64,000 nt of DNA from assembly GCF_021117295.1 (NCBI RefSeq), contig NZ_CP088247.1, positions 3,053,001 to 3,117,000 of the forward strand, given 5' to 3'. The notes under the pieces are model-generated. The model saw nothing but the letters and a program-made list of their open reading frames with translations, was not told the DNA's origin and did no database searches. This DNA comes from Methylorubrum sp. B1-46 (GTDB taxonomy: Bacteria > Pseudomonadota > Alphaproteobacteria > Rhizobiales > Beijerinckiaceae). Every line of letters begins with the position of its first letter. Position 1 is the stretch's first letter. Position numbers and translations under genes: made by a program. Shown here one piece after another: positions 18,577 to 27,220 of the stretch.

Positions 18577-20549
18577 GCACGGAGCGCGAGATGGAGTTCG
18601 CCCGGCGCCTCGCCGCGGCGGCCAGGCAGGAGCAGTTCCTGACGGTGATGAGCCGGGAGGAGGCGCTGGCCGCTTTCCGGGCCGGCATTCCTCACGCGGT
18701 GCTTCCCCCGGAAACCGCGCCCTTGGCAGAGAGCCTCGGCCGCGTGCTCGCCCGGGATGTCGCCTCGCCCATCGACGTGCCGCCCTTCGACCGCGCCCTG
18801 GTCGACGGATTCGCCCTGCGCGCCGCCGATACCGAGGGCGCCAATGCCGCACGGCCGCGCCGCCTCTCGCTCAACCGCGAGATCCTGGCCTGCGGCGTCG
18901 CCCCGGCGCTCCCCGTCGCCGCTGGCACCGCTACCCCGATCGCCACCGGTGGCGTGATTCCGCGCGGCGCGGATGCGGTGGTGATGGTCGAGCAGACCGA
19001 GTTCTTCGAGGACGCCCTCGCCATCGACGTGACGAATCCGGTCCGGCCGGGCCAGTTCGTCGGCTATGCCGGCGCCGACATGGCCCTCGGCGAGACCGTG
19101 CTGCGCAAGGGCACGGTGGTGACCGCCCGCGAGATCGGGATGCTCGCCGCCTGTGGCCTGTCCGAGATCGCGGTGGTGCGACGGCCGCGGGTGGCCGTGC
19201 TCTCGACAGGGGACGAACTCGTCGCGCCGGGCGAGGCGCTGCGGCCGGGTGCGATCTACGATTCGAACGGGGCCATCGTCGCGGCCTCGGTGTCCGAGAA
19301 CGGGGGCGAGCCGGTGCCGCTCGGCATCGTGCGCGACGACGAGGCCGCCCTCGAACGCGCCTTGCGCGAGGCCCTGGCGCGAGCCGACCTCGTCGTTCTG
19401 TCGGGGGGGACCTCCAAGGGGGCGGGCGACGTCTCCCACCGCATCCTGTCGCGATTGGGCGAGCCCGGCATCCTCGTTCACGGCGTGGCGCTGAAGCCCG
19501 GCAAGCCGCTCTGCCTCGCGGTCTCCGAGGGCAAGGCGGTGGTGGTACTGCCGGGCTTCCCGACCTCGGCGATGTTCACCTTCCACGAATTCGTGGTGCC
19601 GCTGGTGCGCGCGCTCGGGGGGCTTCCGCCGCGGGAGGAAGAGGCCGTCACGGCCCGCCTGCCGCAGCGGCTCGCCTCCGAACTCGGCCGCACCGAATTC
19701 GTGATGGCCTCCCTCGCGCGAGGGCAGGACGGCCCGGTCGCCCTGCCGCTGCCGAAGGGCTCGGGCTCGGTCACCGCCTTCTCCCAGGCCGACGGCTTCT
19801 TCGCCGTTCCCGCCGCGCGCTCGGGGTTGGAGGCCGGTGAGACGGTCTCCGTCGTGCGCCTCGGCGCCGGGGTGCGGCCGCCGGACCTCACCCTCATCGG
19901 CAGCCACTGCGTCGGGCTCGACCGCATGATCGGGCTTCTGGCCGAGCGGGGCTTTCGCGCCCGCACGGTCTGGGTCGGCTCGGCCGGGGGGCTCGCGGCC
20001 CTGCGCCGGGGCGAGTGCGACCTCGCCGCCCTGCACCTGCTCGACCCCGAGACCGGCCGCTACAACGCGCCCTTCCTCGAACCCGCCATGGCGCTGGCCC
20101 CCGGCTGGCGACGCCTGCAGGGCGTGGTTTTTCGCGAAGGCGATGCCCGCTTCGAGGGCCGCAGTGCGGCGGACGCGGTGAGCGCGGCGCTCGCCGATCC
20201 GGATTCGGTGATGGTCAACCGCAATGCCGGCTCCGGCACCCGCCTCCTCGTGGACGGGCTGATCGGCGCCGCCCGGCCGCCGGGCTTCTGGAACCAGCCG
20301 CGCTCGCACAACGCCGTCGCGGCAGCCGTCGCGCAGGGCCGGGCCGATTGGGGCGTGGCGATCGCGAGCGTTGCGCGCGCCTACGGCCTCGGCTTCCTGC
20401 CCCTGGCGCAGGAGCATTACGACTTTGCCTACCGCGCGGCGGGCCGCGAAAAGCCTGCGCTCGCCGCCTTCCTCGCGCTGCTCGGCACCGACGCGGCCGA
20501 GGCAGCCCTAACCGAACTCGGCTTCGAACCCGGCGGAGGCGGCTCGTGA
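18573..20549 (+). CDS. MoeA fused to periplasmic-binding-like domain
   Basis: A 658-residue fusion from a GTG overlapping the previous stop. Residues about 30-425 are MoeA: PPFDRALVDGFALRAAD, STGDELVAPGEALRPGAIYDSNG, VVLSGGTSKGAGDVSHRI, VVLPGFPTSAMF. Residues about 435-650 are a PBP-like ligand domain (GSHCVGLDRMIGLLAERGF, MVNRNAGSGTRLLVDGLIG, GRADWGVAIASVARAYGLGF). This domain class resembles oxyanion-binding proteins and is also found in the regulator at 24682-25731. The fusion may sense molybdate, tungstate or the cofactor intermediate and couple this to insertion; this is inferred. It overlaps mobB by GTGA. Confidence 0.88.
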   Translation: MSTEREMEFARRLAAAARQEQFLTVMSREEALAAFRAGIPHAVLPPETAPLAESLGRVLARDVASPIDVPPFDRALVDGFALRAADTEGANAARPRRLSLNREILACGVAPALPVAAGTATPIATGGVIPRGADAVVMVEQTEFFEDALAIDVTNPVRPGQFVGYAGADMALGETVLRKGTVVTAREIGMLAACGLSEIAVVRRPRVAVLSTGDELVAPGEALRPGAIYDSNGAIVAASVSENGGEPVPLGIVRDDEAALERALREALARADLVVLSGGTSKGAGDVSHRILSRLGEPGILVHGVALKPGKPLCLAVSEGKAVVVLPGFPTSAMFTFHEFVVPLVRALGGLPPREEEAVTARLPQRLASELGRTEFVMASLARGQDGPVALPLPKGSGSVTAFSQADGFFAVPAARSGLEAGETVSVVRLGAGVRPPDLTLIGSHCVGLDRMIGLLAERGFRARTVWVGSAGGLAALRRGECDLAALHLLDPETGRYNAPFLEPAMALAPGWRRLQGVVFREGDARFEGRSAADAVSAALADPDSVMVNRNAGSGTRLLVDGLIGAARPPGFWNQPRSHNAVAAAVAQGRADWGVAIASVARAYGLGFLPLAQEHYDFAYRAAGREKPALAAFLALLGTDAAEAALTELGFEPGGGGS

Positions 20550-21082
20550 ACAGTCTGCGCGTCATCGGTCTCGCCGGATGGAGCGGGGCGGGCAAGACGA
20601 CCTTGCTCGCCCGCCTCATCCCCGTGCTCGTCGCGCGCGGCGTGCGGGTCGCGACCCTGAAACACGCCCACCACGCCTTCGACATCGATCATCCGGGCAA
20701 GGATTCCTTCGTCCACCGGCAGGCCGGGGCGAGCGAGGTCATCGTCTCCTCCGCCCGGCGCTGGGCACAGATCCGCGAAGTGGAGGAGGGCGGGGAAGCC
20801 ACGCTGCCCGACCTGCTGCGGCGGCTGACGCCGAGCGGGCTCGCCCTGGTCGAGGGTTTCAAGCGCGAGGTGCACCCGAAGCTCGAAGTCTTCCGCGCGG
20901 CCAACGGCCGTCCGCCGCTGCACGGTCAGGATCCGCACATCGTCGGCATCGCAAGCGACGTGCCGTTCCCGCAGGCCGGCCTGCCGGTGGTCGGGCTCGA
21001 CGACATCGAGGCGATCGCCGGGCTCGTCCTTGAGCGCGCCGAGGCGCTTGAGCCGGTGCTCGCCCGGCTGGAAAGATCCTGA
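20546..21082 (+). CDS. mobB: MobB, molybdopterin-guanine dinucleotide adapter GTPase
   Basis: A 178-residue P-loop protein from a GTG overlapping the previous stop. Walker A is GWSGAGKTTLL near residue 10; LKHAHHAFDIDHPGKDSF and LVEGFKREVHPKLEVFR are MobB signatures. MobB assists MobA in attaching GMP to molybdopterin, making the bis-MGD cofactor of formate dehydrogenases and related enzymes. It sits between two MoeA-family genes with a three-base gap to the next, so the block is one transcription unit. Confidence 0.93.
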   Translation: MNSLRVIGLAGWSGAGKTTLLARLIPVLVARGVRVATLKHAHHAFDIDHPGKDSFVHRQAGASEVIVSSARRWAQIREVEEGGEATLPDLLRRLTPSGLALVEGFKREVHPKLEVFRAANGRPPLHGQDPHIVGIASDVPFPQAGLPVVGLDDIEAIAGLVLERAEALEPVLARLERS

Positions 21083-21085
21083 GCG

Positions 21086-22336
21086 ATGGCACAGCTCACC
21101 GACGACTGCTTCGCCTTCGGCGGCAAGCTGATGCGGGTGGAGGAGGCGTTGGCCTCGATCGCCGAGCGCTTCCCCGTGATCGCCGGCACCGAAAGTGTGC
21201 CGCTCGGCCTCGCCGATGGGCGGATCGCGGCCGAGGACGTCTTCGCCGCGCACGATCTGCCGCCGTTTGCCAATACCGCGGTCGATGGCTACGCCGTGCG
21301 TTTCGCCGACCTCGCGCCGGGGGGCGAGACGATCCTGCCGGTGGCCGGACGGCTCGCGGCCGGTGCCGCCGCGGGCGCCATGCCGGAGGGGGCGGCCATC
21401 CGCATCTTCACCGGCGCGCCGATGCCGCCGGGCGCCGACACGGTCTTCATGCAGGAGGACGTGAGCCGCGAAGGCGACCGCGTCACCCTTCCGGCGGGTC
21501 TGAAATCGGGCGCCAACGCCCGGCCGGCGGGGGAGGATCTGCGCCTCGGCGGCCTCGCGATTCCCGCCGGGCGGCGCCTGCGCCCGCAGGATCTGGCGCT
21601 CGCCGCCGCCACCGGCCACGCGCGGATCACGGTCCGCCGCCGTCTGCGCGTCGCCCTGTTCTCGACCGGCAACGAGCTGACCGAGCCCGGCGCGCCGCTG
21701 CGCCCCGGCGCGATCCACGATTCGAACCGCGTGCTGCTCGCGACCCTGCTGACCCGGCTCGGCGTCGCGGTGGACGATCTCGGCATCCTGCGCGACGACC
21801 CCGCGACCCTGCCGGCCCACCTCGCCGCAGCGGCAGGCGACCACGACCTGATCCTCACCTCCGGCGGCGTCTCGACCGGCGAGGAGGATCACGTGAAGGC
21901 AGCCGTCGAGGCGCAGGGGCGGCTGATGCTCTGGCGCCTCGCAATCAAGCCCGGCCGCCCGGTCGCGGCGGGGCTGGTGGCGGGCACGCCCTTCATCGGC
22001 CTTCCGGGCAATCCGGTCGCGGTCTACGTCACGCTGCTCTTCGTGGTGCGCCCGCTGCTCGCCCGCCTCGGCGGCGCGCTCTACGAGCCGCCGCTGTCCT
22101 GGCCGGTGCGGGCAGGCTTTGCCTACCGCAAGAAGGCGGGACGGCGCGAGTTCGTCCGCGTCAGCCTTTTCCGCGACGCCGGAGGAGCGCTGGAAGCCCG
22201 AAAATTTCCGCGCGACGGGGCGGGCGTGCTGACTTCGCTCACCGAGAGCGACGGGCTCGTGGAACTGCACGACGACACGACCGGCGTCGCCCCCGGCGAC
22301 ACGCTGGCCTATTATCCGCACGCACTGCTCTGGTAG
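21086..22336 (+). CDS. moeA: Molybdopterin molybdenumtransferase MoeA
   Basis: A 416-residue canonical MoeA, which catalyses metal insertion into adenylylated molybdopterin. Motifs are intact: LPPFANTAVDGYAVRFAD, RIFTGAPMPPGADTVFMQED, STGNELTEPGAPLRPGAIHD, LTSGGVSTGEEDHVKAAVE, RLAIKPGRPVAAG and FIGLPGNPVAVYV. Of the three MoeA-family proteins in the cluster it is closest to the textbook enzyme, so it probably serves the general Mo pathway while the other two are specialised. It ends the plus-strand run, converging on the chemoreceptor at 22639. Confidence 0.95.
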   Translation: MAQLTDDCFAFGGKLMRVEEALASIAERFPVIAGTESVPLGLADGRIAAEDVFAAHDLPPFANTAVDGYAVRFADLAPGGETILPVAGRLAAGAAAGAMPEGAAIRIFTGAPMPPGADTVFMQEDVSREGDRVTLPAGLKSGANARPAGEDLRLGGLAIPAGRRLRPQDLALAAATGHARITVRRRLRVALFSTGNELTEPGAPLRPGAIHDSNRVLLATLLTRLGVAVDDLGILRDDPATLPAHLAAAAGDHDLILTSGGVSTGEEDHVKAAVEAQGRLMLWRLAIKPGRPVAAGLVAGTPFIGLPGNPVAVYVTLLFVVRPLLARLGGALYEPPLSWPVRAGFAYRKKAGRREFVRVSLFRDAGGALEARKFPRDGAGVLTSLTESDGLVELHDDTTGVAPGDTLAYYPHALLW

Positions 22337-22638
22337 CTGGCCTCGGAGTCGAGGCCGGACAGTCTGGAAGCCTCGGCAGGGTCGATGTTCGACCCCTTGT
22401 GGACCCGAGGGGCCGCTTCCATCCGCTTGTTTGACGGAAGCCGACGTCGGACTGACGCGTCATACCCAATCCGGTCGATCCCGTCGGGATGGCGGATTTG
22501 GCCCTGGCGGGATCCCATCCCGCTGGCGCGATGGGTGCCTTCCTCAAGCGCCGCGCAGTCTGCCTGATCCGCTCCCCGCTCTGATCGAGCGGAGAGCGGA
22601 TCAGGCTGCTTACTATGGCCAGGTCTGGCGGGTCGAGG
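22337..22638. other. Convergent intergenic region carrying a structured repeat
   Basis: This is the space between the 3' ends of moeA and the second chemoreceptor. The 22400-22430 part has nothing recognisable; the 22466-22602 part is a dispersed hairpin repeat, described separately. I see no gene. Confidence 0.6.
22466..22602 (-). repeat. Dispersed structured repeat, copy A
   Basis: Read on the minus strand, it starts with a hairpin (GATCCGCTCTCCGC, loop, GGGGAGCGGATC, near 22566-22602) and ends with the conserved block AATCCGCCATCCCGACGGGA then TCGACCGGATTGG. The same layout occurs on the plus strand at 35304-35405, where stem bases differ on both sides so that pairing is kept. Copy A has an extra internal segment of about 30 bases containing its own palindrome (GCGGGATGGGATCCCGC). 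It lies between convergent 3' ends, compatible with a terminator or mRNA 3'-end structure. Confidence 0.75.
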
Positions 22639-24315
22639 TCACGCTGCCCGAACGGTGGCAAGGAAACGCGTCACCTCGGTCCCGAGATGCTCGGACTGAC
22701 GGGAGAGTTCGGAGGCCGCGGACAGGACCTGGCTGGCAGCGGCCCCCGTGCCCTCCGAGGCTTGCGCCACAGCTGCGATGTTGTTCGTTACCTCGCTGGT
22801 GCCTGCGGAGGCCTGGGCAACATTGCGCACGATCTCCTGGGTCGCCGCGCCCTGCTCCTCCACCGCCGCGGCGATCGAGGAGGCCACCCCGTTGATCTCT
22901 CGGATACGCTTCGTGATCGAGCCGATGGCGGCTACGGCCTGCCCTGTAACGTCCTGGATCTGCCCGATCTGCGTTCCGATTTCATCGGTTGCTCGCGCCG
23001 TCTGCGCGGCCAGTTCCTTGACCTCCGTGGCAACGACCGCAAAACCCCGGCCCGCATCGCCGGCCCGCGCCGCTTCGATGGTGGCGTTCAGCGCCAGCAA
23101 GTTGGTCTGGCTGGCGATGTTCGCGATCAACCCGACCATGTCGCCGATACGGGCCGAGGCTTGGCTCAGGGCCTGAACCAAATGCAGGGTCTGGTCTGCC
23201 TCTCCGACGGCGACGCGGGCGAGGTCGGAGGAGCCGGACACTTGGCGTCCGATCTCCTGGACCGAACTTCCGAGCTCCTCGGCCGCGGCAGCGACGGTGT
23301 GGACGTTGGTTGCCGCCTGCTCGGCGGCGGCGGCGACACTCACCGACTGGTTCGCGGTCTCGGCCGCCGTGCCCGTCATCGTTTGCGCGGTCGCCTGGAG
23401 TTCCGTCGCGGAAGACGACACCGCACCGACGATGCCGCCCACCGACCGTTCGAAAGCATCGGCCATCTGCCGCATCCCGGCCTTGCGCTGCTCCTCGGCG
23501 GAGGCGCGCGCCAACACGGTCTCCTCCTCGAGGGCGCGTGACCTCAGCAGGTTGTCGCGGAAGACCCGCACGGCGGCGGACATCGAGCCGATCTCGTTGT
23601 GACGCTGCGCGTAGGGGATTTCGGCCTGCGCGTCTCCGTCCGCCAGACGACGCATCCGCTCGGTCATGCGGGTGATGGGACGCGACACACCGAAGAAGGA
23701 GTACGCCATTGCGCCGAGCGCGAGGAGAACGGCGATACCCAGGGTCACCAGCATTGCACGGATGGCGGAGGAATGTTCGTTGCGGATCTCCGAGCCTACG
23801 TTCTTGCCCTGGGACAGTTTCAGCTCGACGAGCGCGCGGGTCGCATCCGCGACAGCCCGGTAAGGGCCGTACATCTCGCCGTTGAGATGAAGGATGGACG
23901 CATCCCGGCTTCCGAACGGCATGTCCCGCAGGGATTTCCAGGTTGGCTTGAGAAGCTCGTTCTTCGCCACGAGGTCGGCGTAGAGCCTCTTCTCCTCGTC
24001 CGTACTGATGAAAGCCTTGAAGGCTTCGATCTTGGCAGTCCGGTCGCGGATGAATTCCTCGACCTTGGCCATCGCTTCCGCCCTCAGGCCCTCGGTCGTT
24101 GCGGCCGCGTAGCGGAACTGCCAGAGCCGCCCACGGGTGACGAGGACATTGATGGCGTTCGCCTCGTTCATGGAGGGGATCGTCGTGTCGAGCAGCTCTC
24201 CGGTCCGTTCAGAAATGGCGTCGAGCTTCACCAGGCCAACGGCCCCTTGGGCCACGGCCAGTGCCAGAAGTGTCGCGAACGATCCTGCAAGAGCACTCTT
24301 GAGACTGATTTTCAT
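22639..24315 (-). CDS. Methyl-accepting chemotaxis protein, canonical tip
   Basis: A 558-residue receptor. Membrane helix 1 is at about residues 9-30, then a periplasmic four-helix-like domain (about 31-188), membrane helix 2 (about 188-210), HAMP (about 211-265) and the signalling domain. The tip [20 protein letters not shown] then [14 protein letters not shown] is fully canonical, unlike the receptor in the chemosensory operon, so it probably serves the flagellar array. The C-terminus is ATVRAA with no CheR-tethering motif. It is monocistronic, preceded by an AT-rich region and followed by a structured repeat. Confidence 0.93.
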   Translation of the reverse strand: MKISLKSALAGSFATLLALAVAQGAVGLVKLDAISERTGELLDTTIPSMNEANAINVLVTRGRLWQFRYAAATTEGLRAEAMAKVEEFIRDRTAKIEAFKAFISTDEEKRLYADLVAKNELLKPTWKSLRDMPFGSRDASILHLNGEMYGPYRAVADATRALVELKLSQGKNVGSEIRNEHSSAIRAMLVTLGIAVLLALGAMAYSFFGVSRPITRMTERMRRLADGDAQAEIPYAQRHNEIGSMSAAVRVFRDNLLRSRALEEETVLARASAEEQRKAGMRQMADAFERSVGGIVGAVSSSATELQATAQTMTGTAAETANQSVSVAAAAEQAATNVHTVAAAAEELGSSVQEIGRQVSGSSDLARVAVGEADQTLHLVQALSQASARIGDMVGLIANIASQTNLLALNATIEAARAGDAGRGFAVVATEVKELAAQTARATDEIGTQIGQIQDVTGQAVAAIGSITKRIREINGVASSIAAAVEEQGAATQEIVRNVAQASAGTSEVTNNIAAVAQASEGTGAAASQVLSAASELSRQSEHLGTEVTRFLATVRAA

Positions 24316-24681
24316 CGGCCCGGCCTAACTCGTGAACAAAGAGGCCATACAAGGATTTTCGCTAAGCAATCGTCAAAAGCCAGATTGAAATATAAATCAT
24401 ATTCTGTATCGATTGATCAAATCTTGGTGTTTAAGTATCAGATCCTGAACAACCGTTCGTCGGCTTGCTTTCAAGGCGTATGCTGATTGAGCCTACTCGG
24501 AAGTTTTAGGCTCTGCTCGCGACCTCGACGCTGGAAGCTTCGGCCCGCTTCCAGGCTCTATCGCACCAACCTGCAAGGCGCGGTTGGACTGCGTCTGGAA
24601 TGGCCGCTCGTGGGCGGATCGCCCAGGCCTTCTTTCCCCCTCTGCGGTCCGCATCATGCCGCGCAGCGTGTCGGACGACGC
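24316..24681. other. Intergenic region upstream of chemoreceptor
   Basis: About 365 bases. Positions 24340-24470 are clearly AT-rich and probably contain the promoter of the minus-strand chemoreceptor gene. The remainder lies beyond the 3' end of the ModE-like regulator and shows no gene, terminator or repeat that I can support. Confidence 0.45.
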
Positions 24682-25731
24682 CTATCCGCGGACGTCATCG
24701 GGCGGCGCGTAACCCGAGGCGCGGCCCGCCCGAACGCACAGATCTTCGCGAAAGGCTGCAAGCCGTCCGGCGCCCAGGCCGGCGCGCGCGGCGAGGAAGT
24801 AGACCTCCCAGCCCAGCGGACGATAATCCAGCGCGAAACGCTCGGCGACGGCGCGCGTGCCCATGCCGACGTCGGCCGCACCGGTTGCGATGAGGGCTGC
24901 CACTGCCTGGTGAGTGAACTCCTCCGTGTGGTGGCCGACGATAGCTTCCGGCGCCAGACCGGCCTCGGCACAGAGTCGTTCGAACCAGATCCGGGTGCCG
25001 GCACCGCGCTGACGGTTGACGAAGCGGGCCTTCCGCACGGCAATGTCGGTGATGGTTTCGAGCTTGAGCGGGTTGCCGGCCGCCAACATGAGGCCCTGCT
25101 CCCGGCGAAACAGCGGGACCACGGCGAGATCACGATTGGCGAAGACGGCGTCGAACGGCGGCGGCGGCGGTCCGTCCGCGCCGTAATGAAAGCCCGCGGC
25201 ATCGACGGTCCCGTCGCGCAACCGCGCCAGGGCATCGAGGCTGCCCGCGACCATCAGGTCGATCTCCCGCCAGGCCTCGATCGCCCCCACCAGCAGCGGG
25301 TCGTGGCTCGCGGCCAGACGGATGCGGGCATCCGCCGGCTCCAGCAGCCGCCGCAAGCCGTCCGTGAGGGCCATTTCCTCAGCCGCGAGCGCCGGGGCGA
25401 GACGATTCTGGGAGGCCGTGAGCAGCGCCAGCAGCGCCCTGCCGAAAGCGGTGAGCGCGGTTCCGTGCCCCTTGGTCTTCACCACGACCGGGCGGCCGAG
25501 AGCTCGTTCGAGCGCTTCAAGTTGGCCCCAGGCCGAGCGGTAAGAGATCGAGAGCCGCTCGGCGGCGCCCTGAAGCGAGCCTGACCGGCCGAGCGCGTCG
25601 AGAAGGGCGTGGGCGCTGCGCAGCGCGAAGGCGGAAGCGCCCTCGCAGCGACCGTCCACGTGAAGACGCACGCCGCGCCCGGCCGGCTCCGATGGGTTGA
25701 GCAGCACAGCGGACGCGTCCTGGATGGACAT
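24682..25731 (-). CDS. ModE-like HTH regulator with PBP-like ligand domain
   Basis: A 349-residue regulator starting MSIQDASAV. A ModE/LysR-type winged helix covers about residues 25-105 (LLDALGRSGSLQGAAERLSI, then SYRSAWGQLEALERALGRPV). Residues about 130-340 are a periplasmic-binding-like domain (AASHDPLLVGAIEAW, GSLDALARLRDGTVDAAGFH, RFVNRQRGAGTRIWFERL). It is divergent from tupBCA, so it very likely controls tungstate uptake in response to tungstate or molybdate bound by the PBP-like domain rather than by the TOBE domains of classical ModE. A TTG six bases upstream is an alternative start. Confidence 0.88.
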   Translation of the reverse strand: MSIQDASAVLLNPSEPAGRGVRLHVDGRCEGASAFALRSAHALLDALGRSGSLQGAAERLSISYRSAWGQLEALERALGRPVVVKTKGHGTALTAFGRALLALLTASQNRLAPALAAEEMALTDGLRRLLEPADARIRLAASHDPLLVGAIEAWREIDLMVAGSLDALARLRDGTVDAAGFHYGADGPPPPPFDAVFANRDLAVVPLFRREQGLMLAAGNPLKLETITDIAVRKARFVNRQRGAGTRIWFERLCAEAGLAPEAIVGHHTEEFTHQAVAALIATGAADVGMGTRAVAERFALDYRPLGWEVYFLAARAGLGAGRLAAFREDLCVRAGRASGYAPPDDVRG

Positions 25732-25811
25732 ATGCAAGGCCTTTCCTATTGATCTTGCGTGCTCCGGCGTATCATCCCCGCTTGTCCCGCGCAGCCCCGC
25801 GAGTCCGTCGC

Positions 25812-26507
25812 TTGAGCGAAACCCTCCAAGAGACCTTCGACCGCCTGTGGACGCTGGACCGGGACGTGCTGGCGATCGCGTGGCTGTCGCTGCGCGTCAG
25901 CCTCACGGCCGTCGGCATCGGGCTTCTGCTCGGCGTTCCGCTCGGGAGCCTGATCGCCGTCCTGCGCTTTCCGGGCCGCGATGCCCTGGTCGGGTTGCTC
26001 AACACCTTCATGGGCCTGCCGCCGGTAATCGTCGGGCTGATTCTCTATCTCGCCCTGTCGCGCTCCGGCCCGCTCGGTTCGCTCGGGCTGCTGTTCACCC
26101 CCACCGCCATGGTCGCGGCGCAGGCCGTGCTGGCCACGCCCCTCGTGGCCGCGCTGACACGGCAGGTCATCGCCGACGCGGAGGCGCATCTCGGCGAACA
26201 GTTGCGCTCGCTGCGCCTTTCCGCGCAGCGTCGGGCCGGGGTGCTGATCTACGACGCCCGCTTCTCGCTGTTCACCGCGGCGCTCGCCGCCTTCGGCCGG
26301 GCGATCTCGGAGATCGGCGCGGTGCTCGTCGTCGGCGGCAACATCGACGGGCATACCCGCACCATGACCACGGCGATCTCACTCGAGACGCAGAAGGGCG
26401 ATCTCAGCCTCGCCCTGGCGCTCGGCGCCGTGCTGATGGGCCTCGTGCTCGCCGTGAACGCCGCCGCCGCGCTCCTGCGCGGCCATGCCGTGAAGGCCTA
26501 CGGATGA
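25812..26507 (+). CDS. tupB: Tungstate ABC transporter permease TupB
   Basis: A permease of about 231 residues with five to six hydrophobic helices and the loop signature of ABC importers (ISEIGAVLVVGGNIDGHTRT). TupB forms the membrane channel for tungstate. The start is uncertain: in-frame TTG codons at 25749, 25782 and 25812 precede the first conserved segment (SETLQETFDRLWTLD). I chose 25812 because the first would leave only 17 bases to the divergent regulator and no room for a promoter. The stop overlaps the tupC ATG. Confidence 0.88.
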   Translation: MSETLQETFDRLWTLDRDVLAIAWLSLRVSLTAVGIGLLLGVPLGSLIAVLRFPGRDALVGLLNTFMGLPPVIVGLILYLALSRSGPLGSLGLLFTPTAMVAAQAVLATPLVAALTRQVIADAEAHLGEQLRSLRLSAQRRAGVLIYDARFSLFTAALAAFGRAISEIGAVLVVGGNIDGHTRTMTTAISLETQKGDLSLALALGAVLMGLVLAVNAAAALLRGHAVKAYG

Positions 26508-27220
26508 GCGCCGCCCCCGCCATCCATCTCGACGGCGTCAGCCTGACGCTCGGCGGCCGCCCGATCCTCGACCGGCTCAGCCTCGACGTCGCCGCGCCCG
26601 TCGTCACGGCTCTGATCGGCCCCAACGGCGCGGGCAAGAGCGTGACGCTGCGAGTGATCGACGGCCTGCTGCAGCCCGATTCCGGGACAGTGCGTCTCGC
26701 GCCCGGTCGCCGCGCCTTCGTCTTCCAGCGCCCGGCCCTGGTGCGCGCCAGCGCCGCCGCCAACGTCGATTTGGGGCTGATCCCCCTGAAGCTGTCCCGC
26801 CGCGAGCGCGCCGAGCGGATCGCGGCGGCGCTGGCCCGCGTCGGCCTGTCGGAGCGGGCGGAGGATGCCGCGACACGTTTCTCCGGCGGCGAGCAGCAGC
26901 GTCTCGTGCTGGCCCGCGCCTGGGCGATGCGGCCCGAGCTTCTCCTCCTCGATGAGCCGACCGCGAGCCTCGATCCGGCCGCGACCGAGACCATCGAGAG
27001 CCTGATCGCCGAGATGGCGCGGGCCGGCACCGCCGTGCTCCTCGTCTCGCACAATCTCGGGCAGGTCGCCCGGCTGGCCGATGAAACCATCGTGCTGGCA
27101 GGCGGCCGCGCCGTCGAGCGGGGCCCGACCCGATCCGTCCTCTTTTCACCCCGCACCAACGAGGCGCGGGCCTATCTGACCGGAGAACTGCCTTGGACTT
27201 CCTTCGCCGCGGCTTCCTGA
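26504..27220 (+). CDS. tupC: Tungstate ABC transporter ATPase TupC
   Basis: A 238-residue ABC ATPase. Walker A is GPNGAGKSVTLR, the Q-loop FVFQRPALV, the signature FSGGEQQRLVLAR, Walker B LLLLDEPTASLD, and the switch His is in LVSHNL. It drives tungstate import with TupB and TupA. Its ATG overlaps the tupB stop, and the tupA start lies 28 bases inside its 3' end, so the three are translationally coupled. Confidence 0.93.
   Translation: MSAAPAIHLDGVSLTLGGRPILDRLSLDVAAPVVTALIGPNGAGKSVTLRVIDGLLQPDSGTVRLAPGRRAFVFQRPALVRASAAANVDLGLIPLKLSRRERAERIAAALARVGLSERAEDAATRFSGGEQQRLVLARAWAMRPELLLLDEPTASLDPAATETIESLIAEMARAGTAVLLVSHNLGQVARLADETIVLAGGRAVERGPTRSVLFSPRTNEARAYLTGELPWTSFAAAS

Noticed and set aside
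22387..22561. Short open frames in the moeA-MCP gap
   Set aside because: They arise from the structured repeat and lack starts and conservation; the region is better explained as non-coding.
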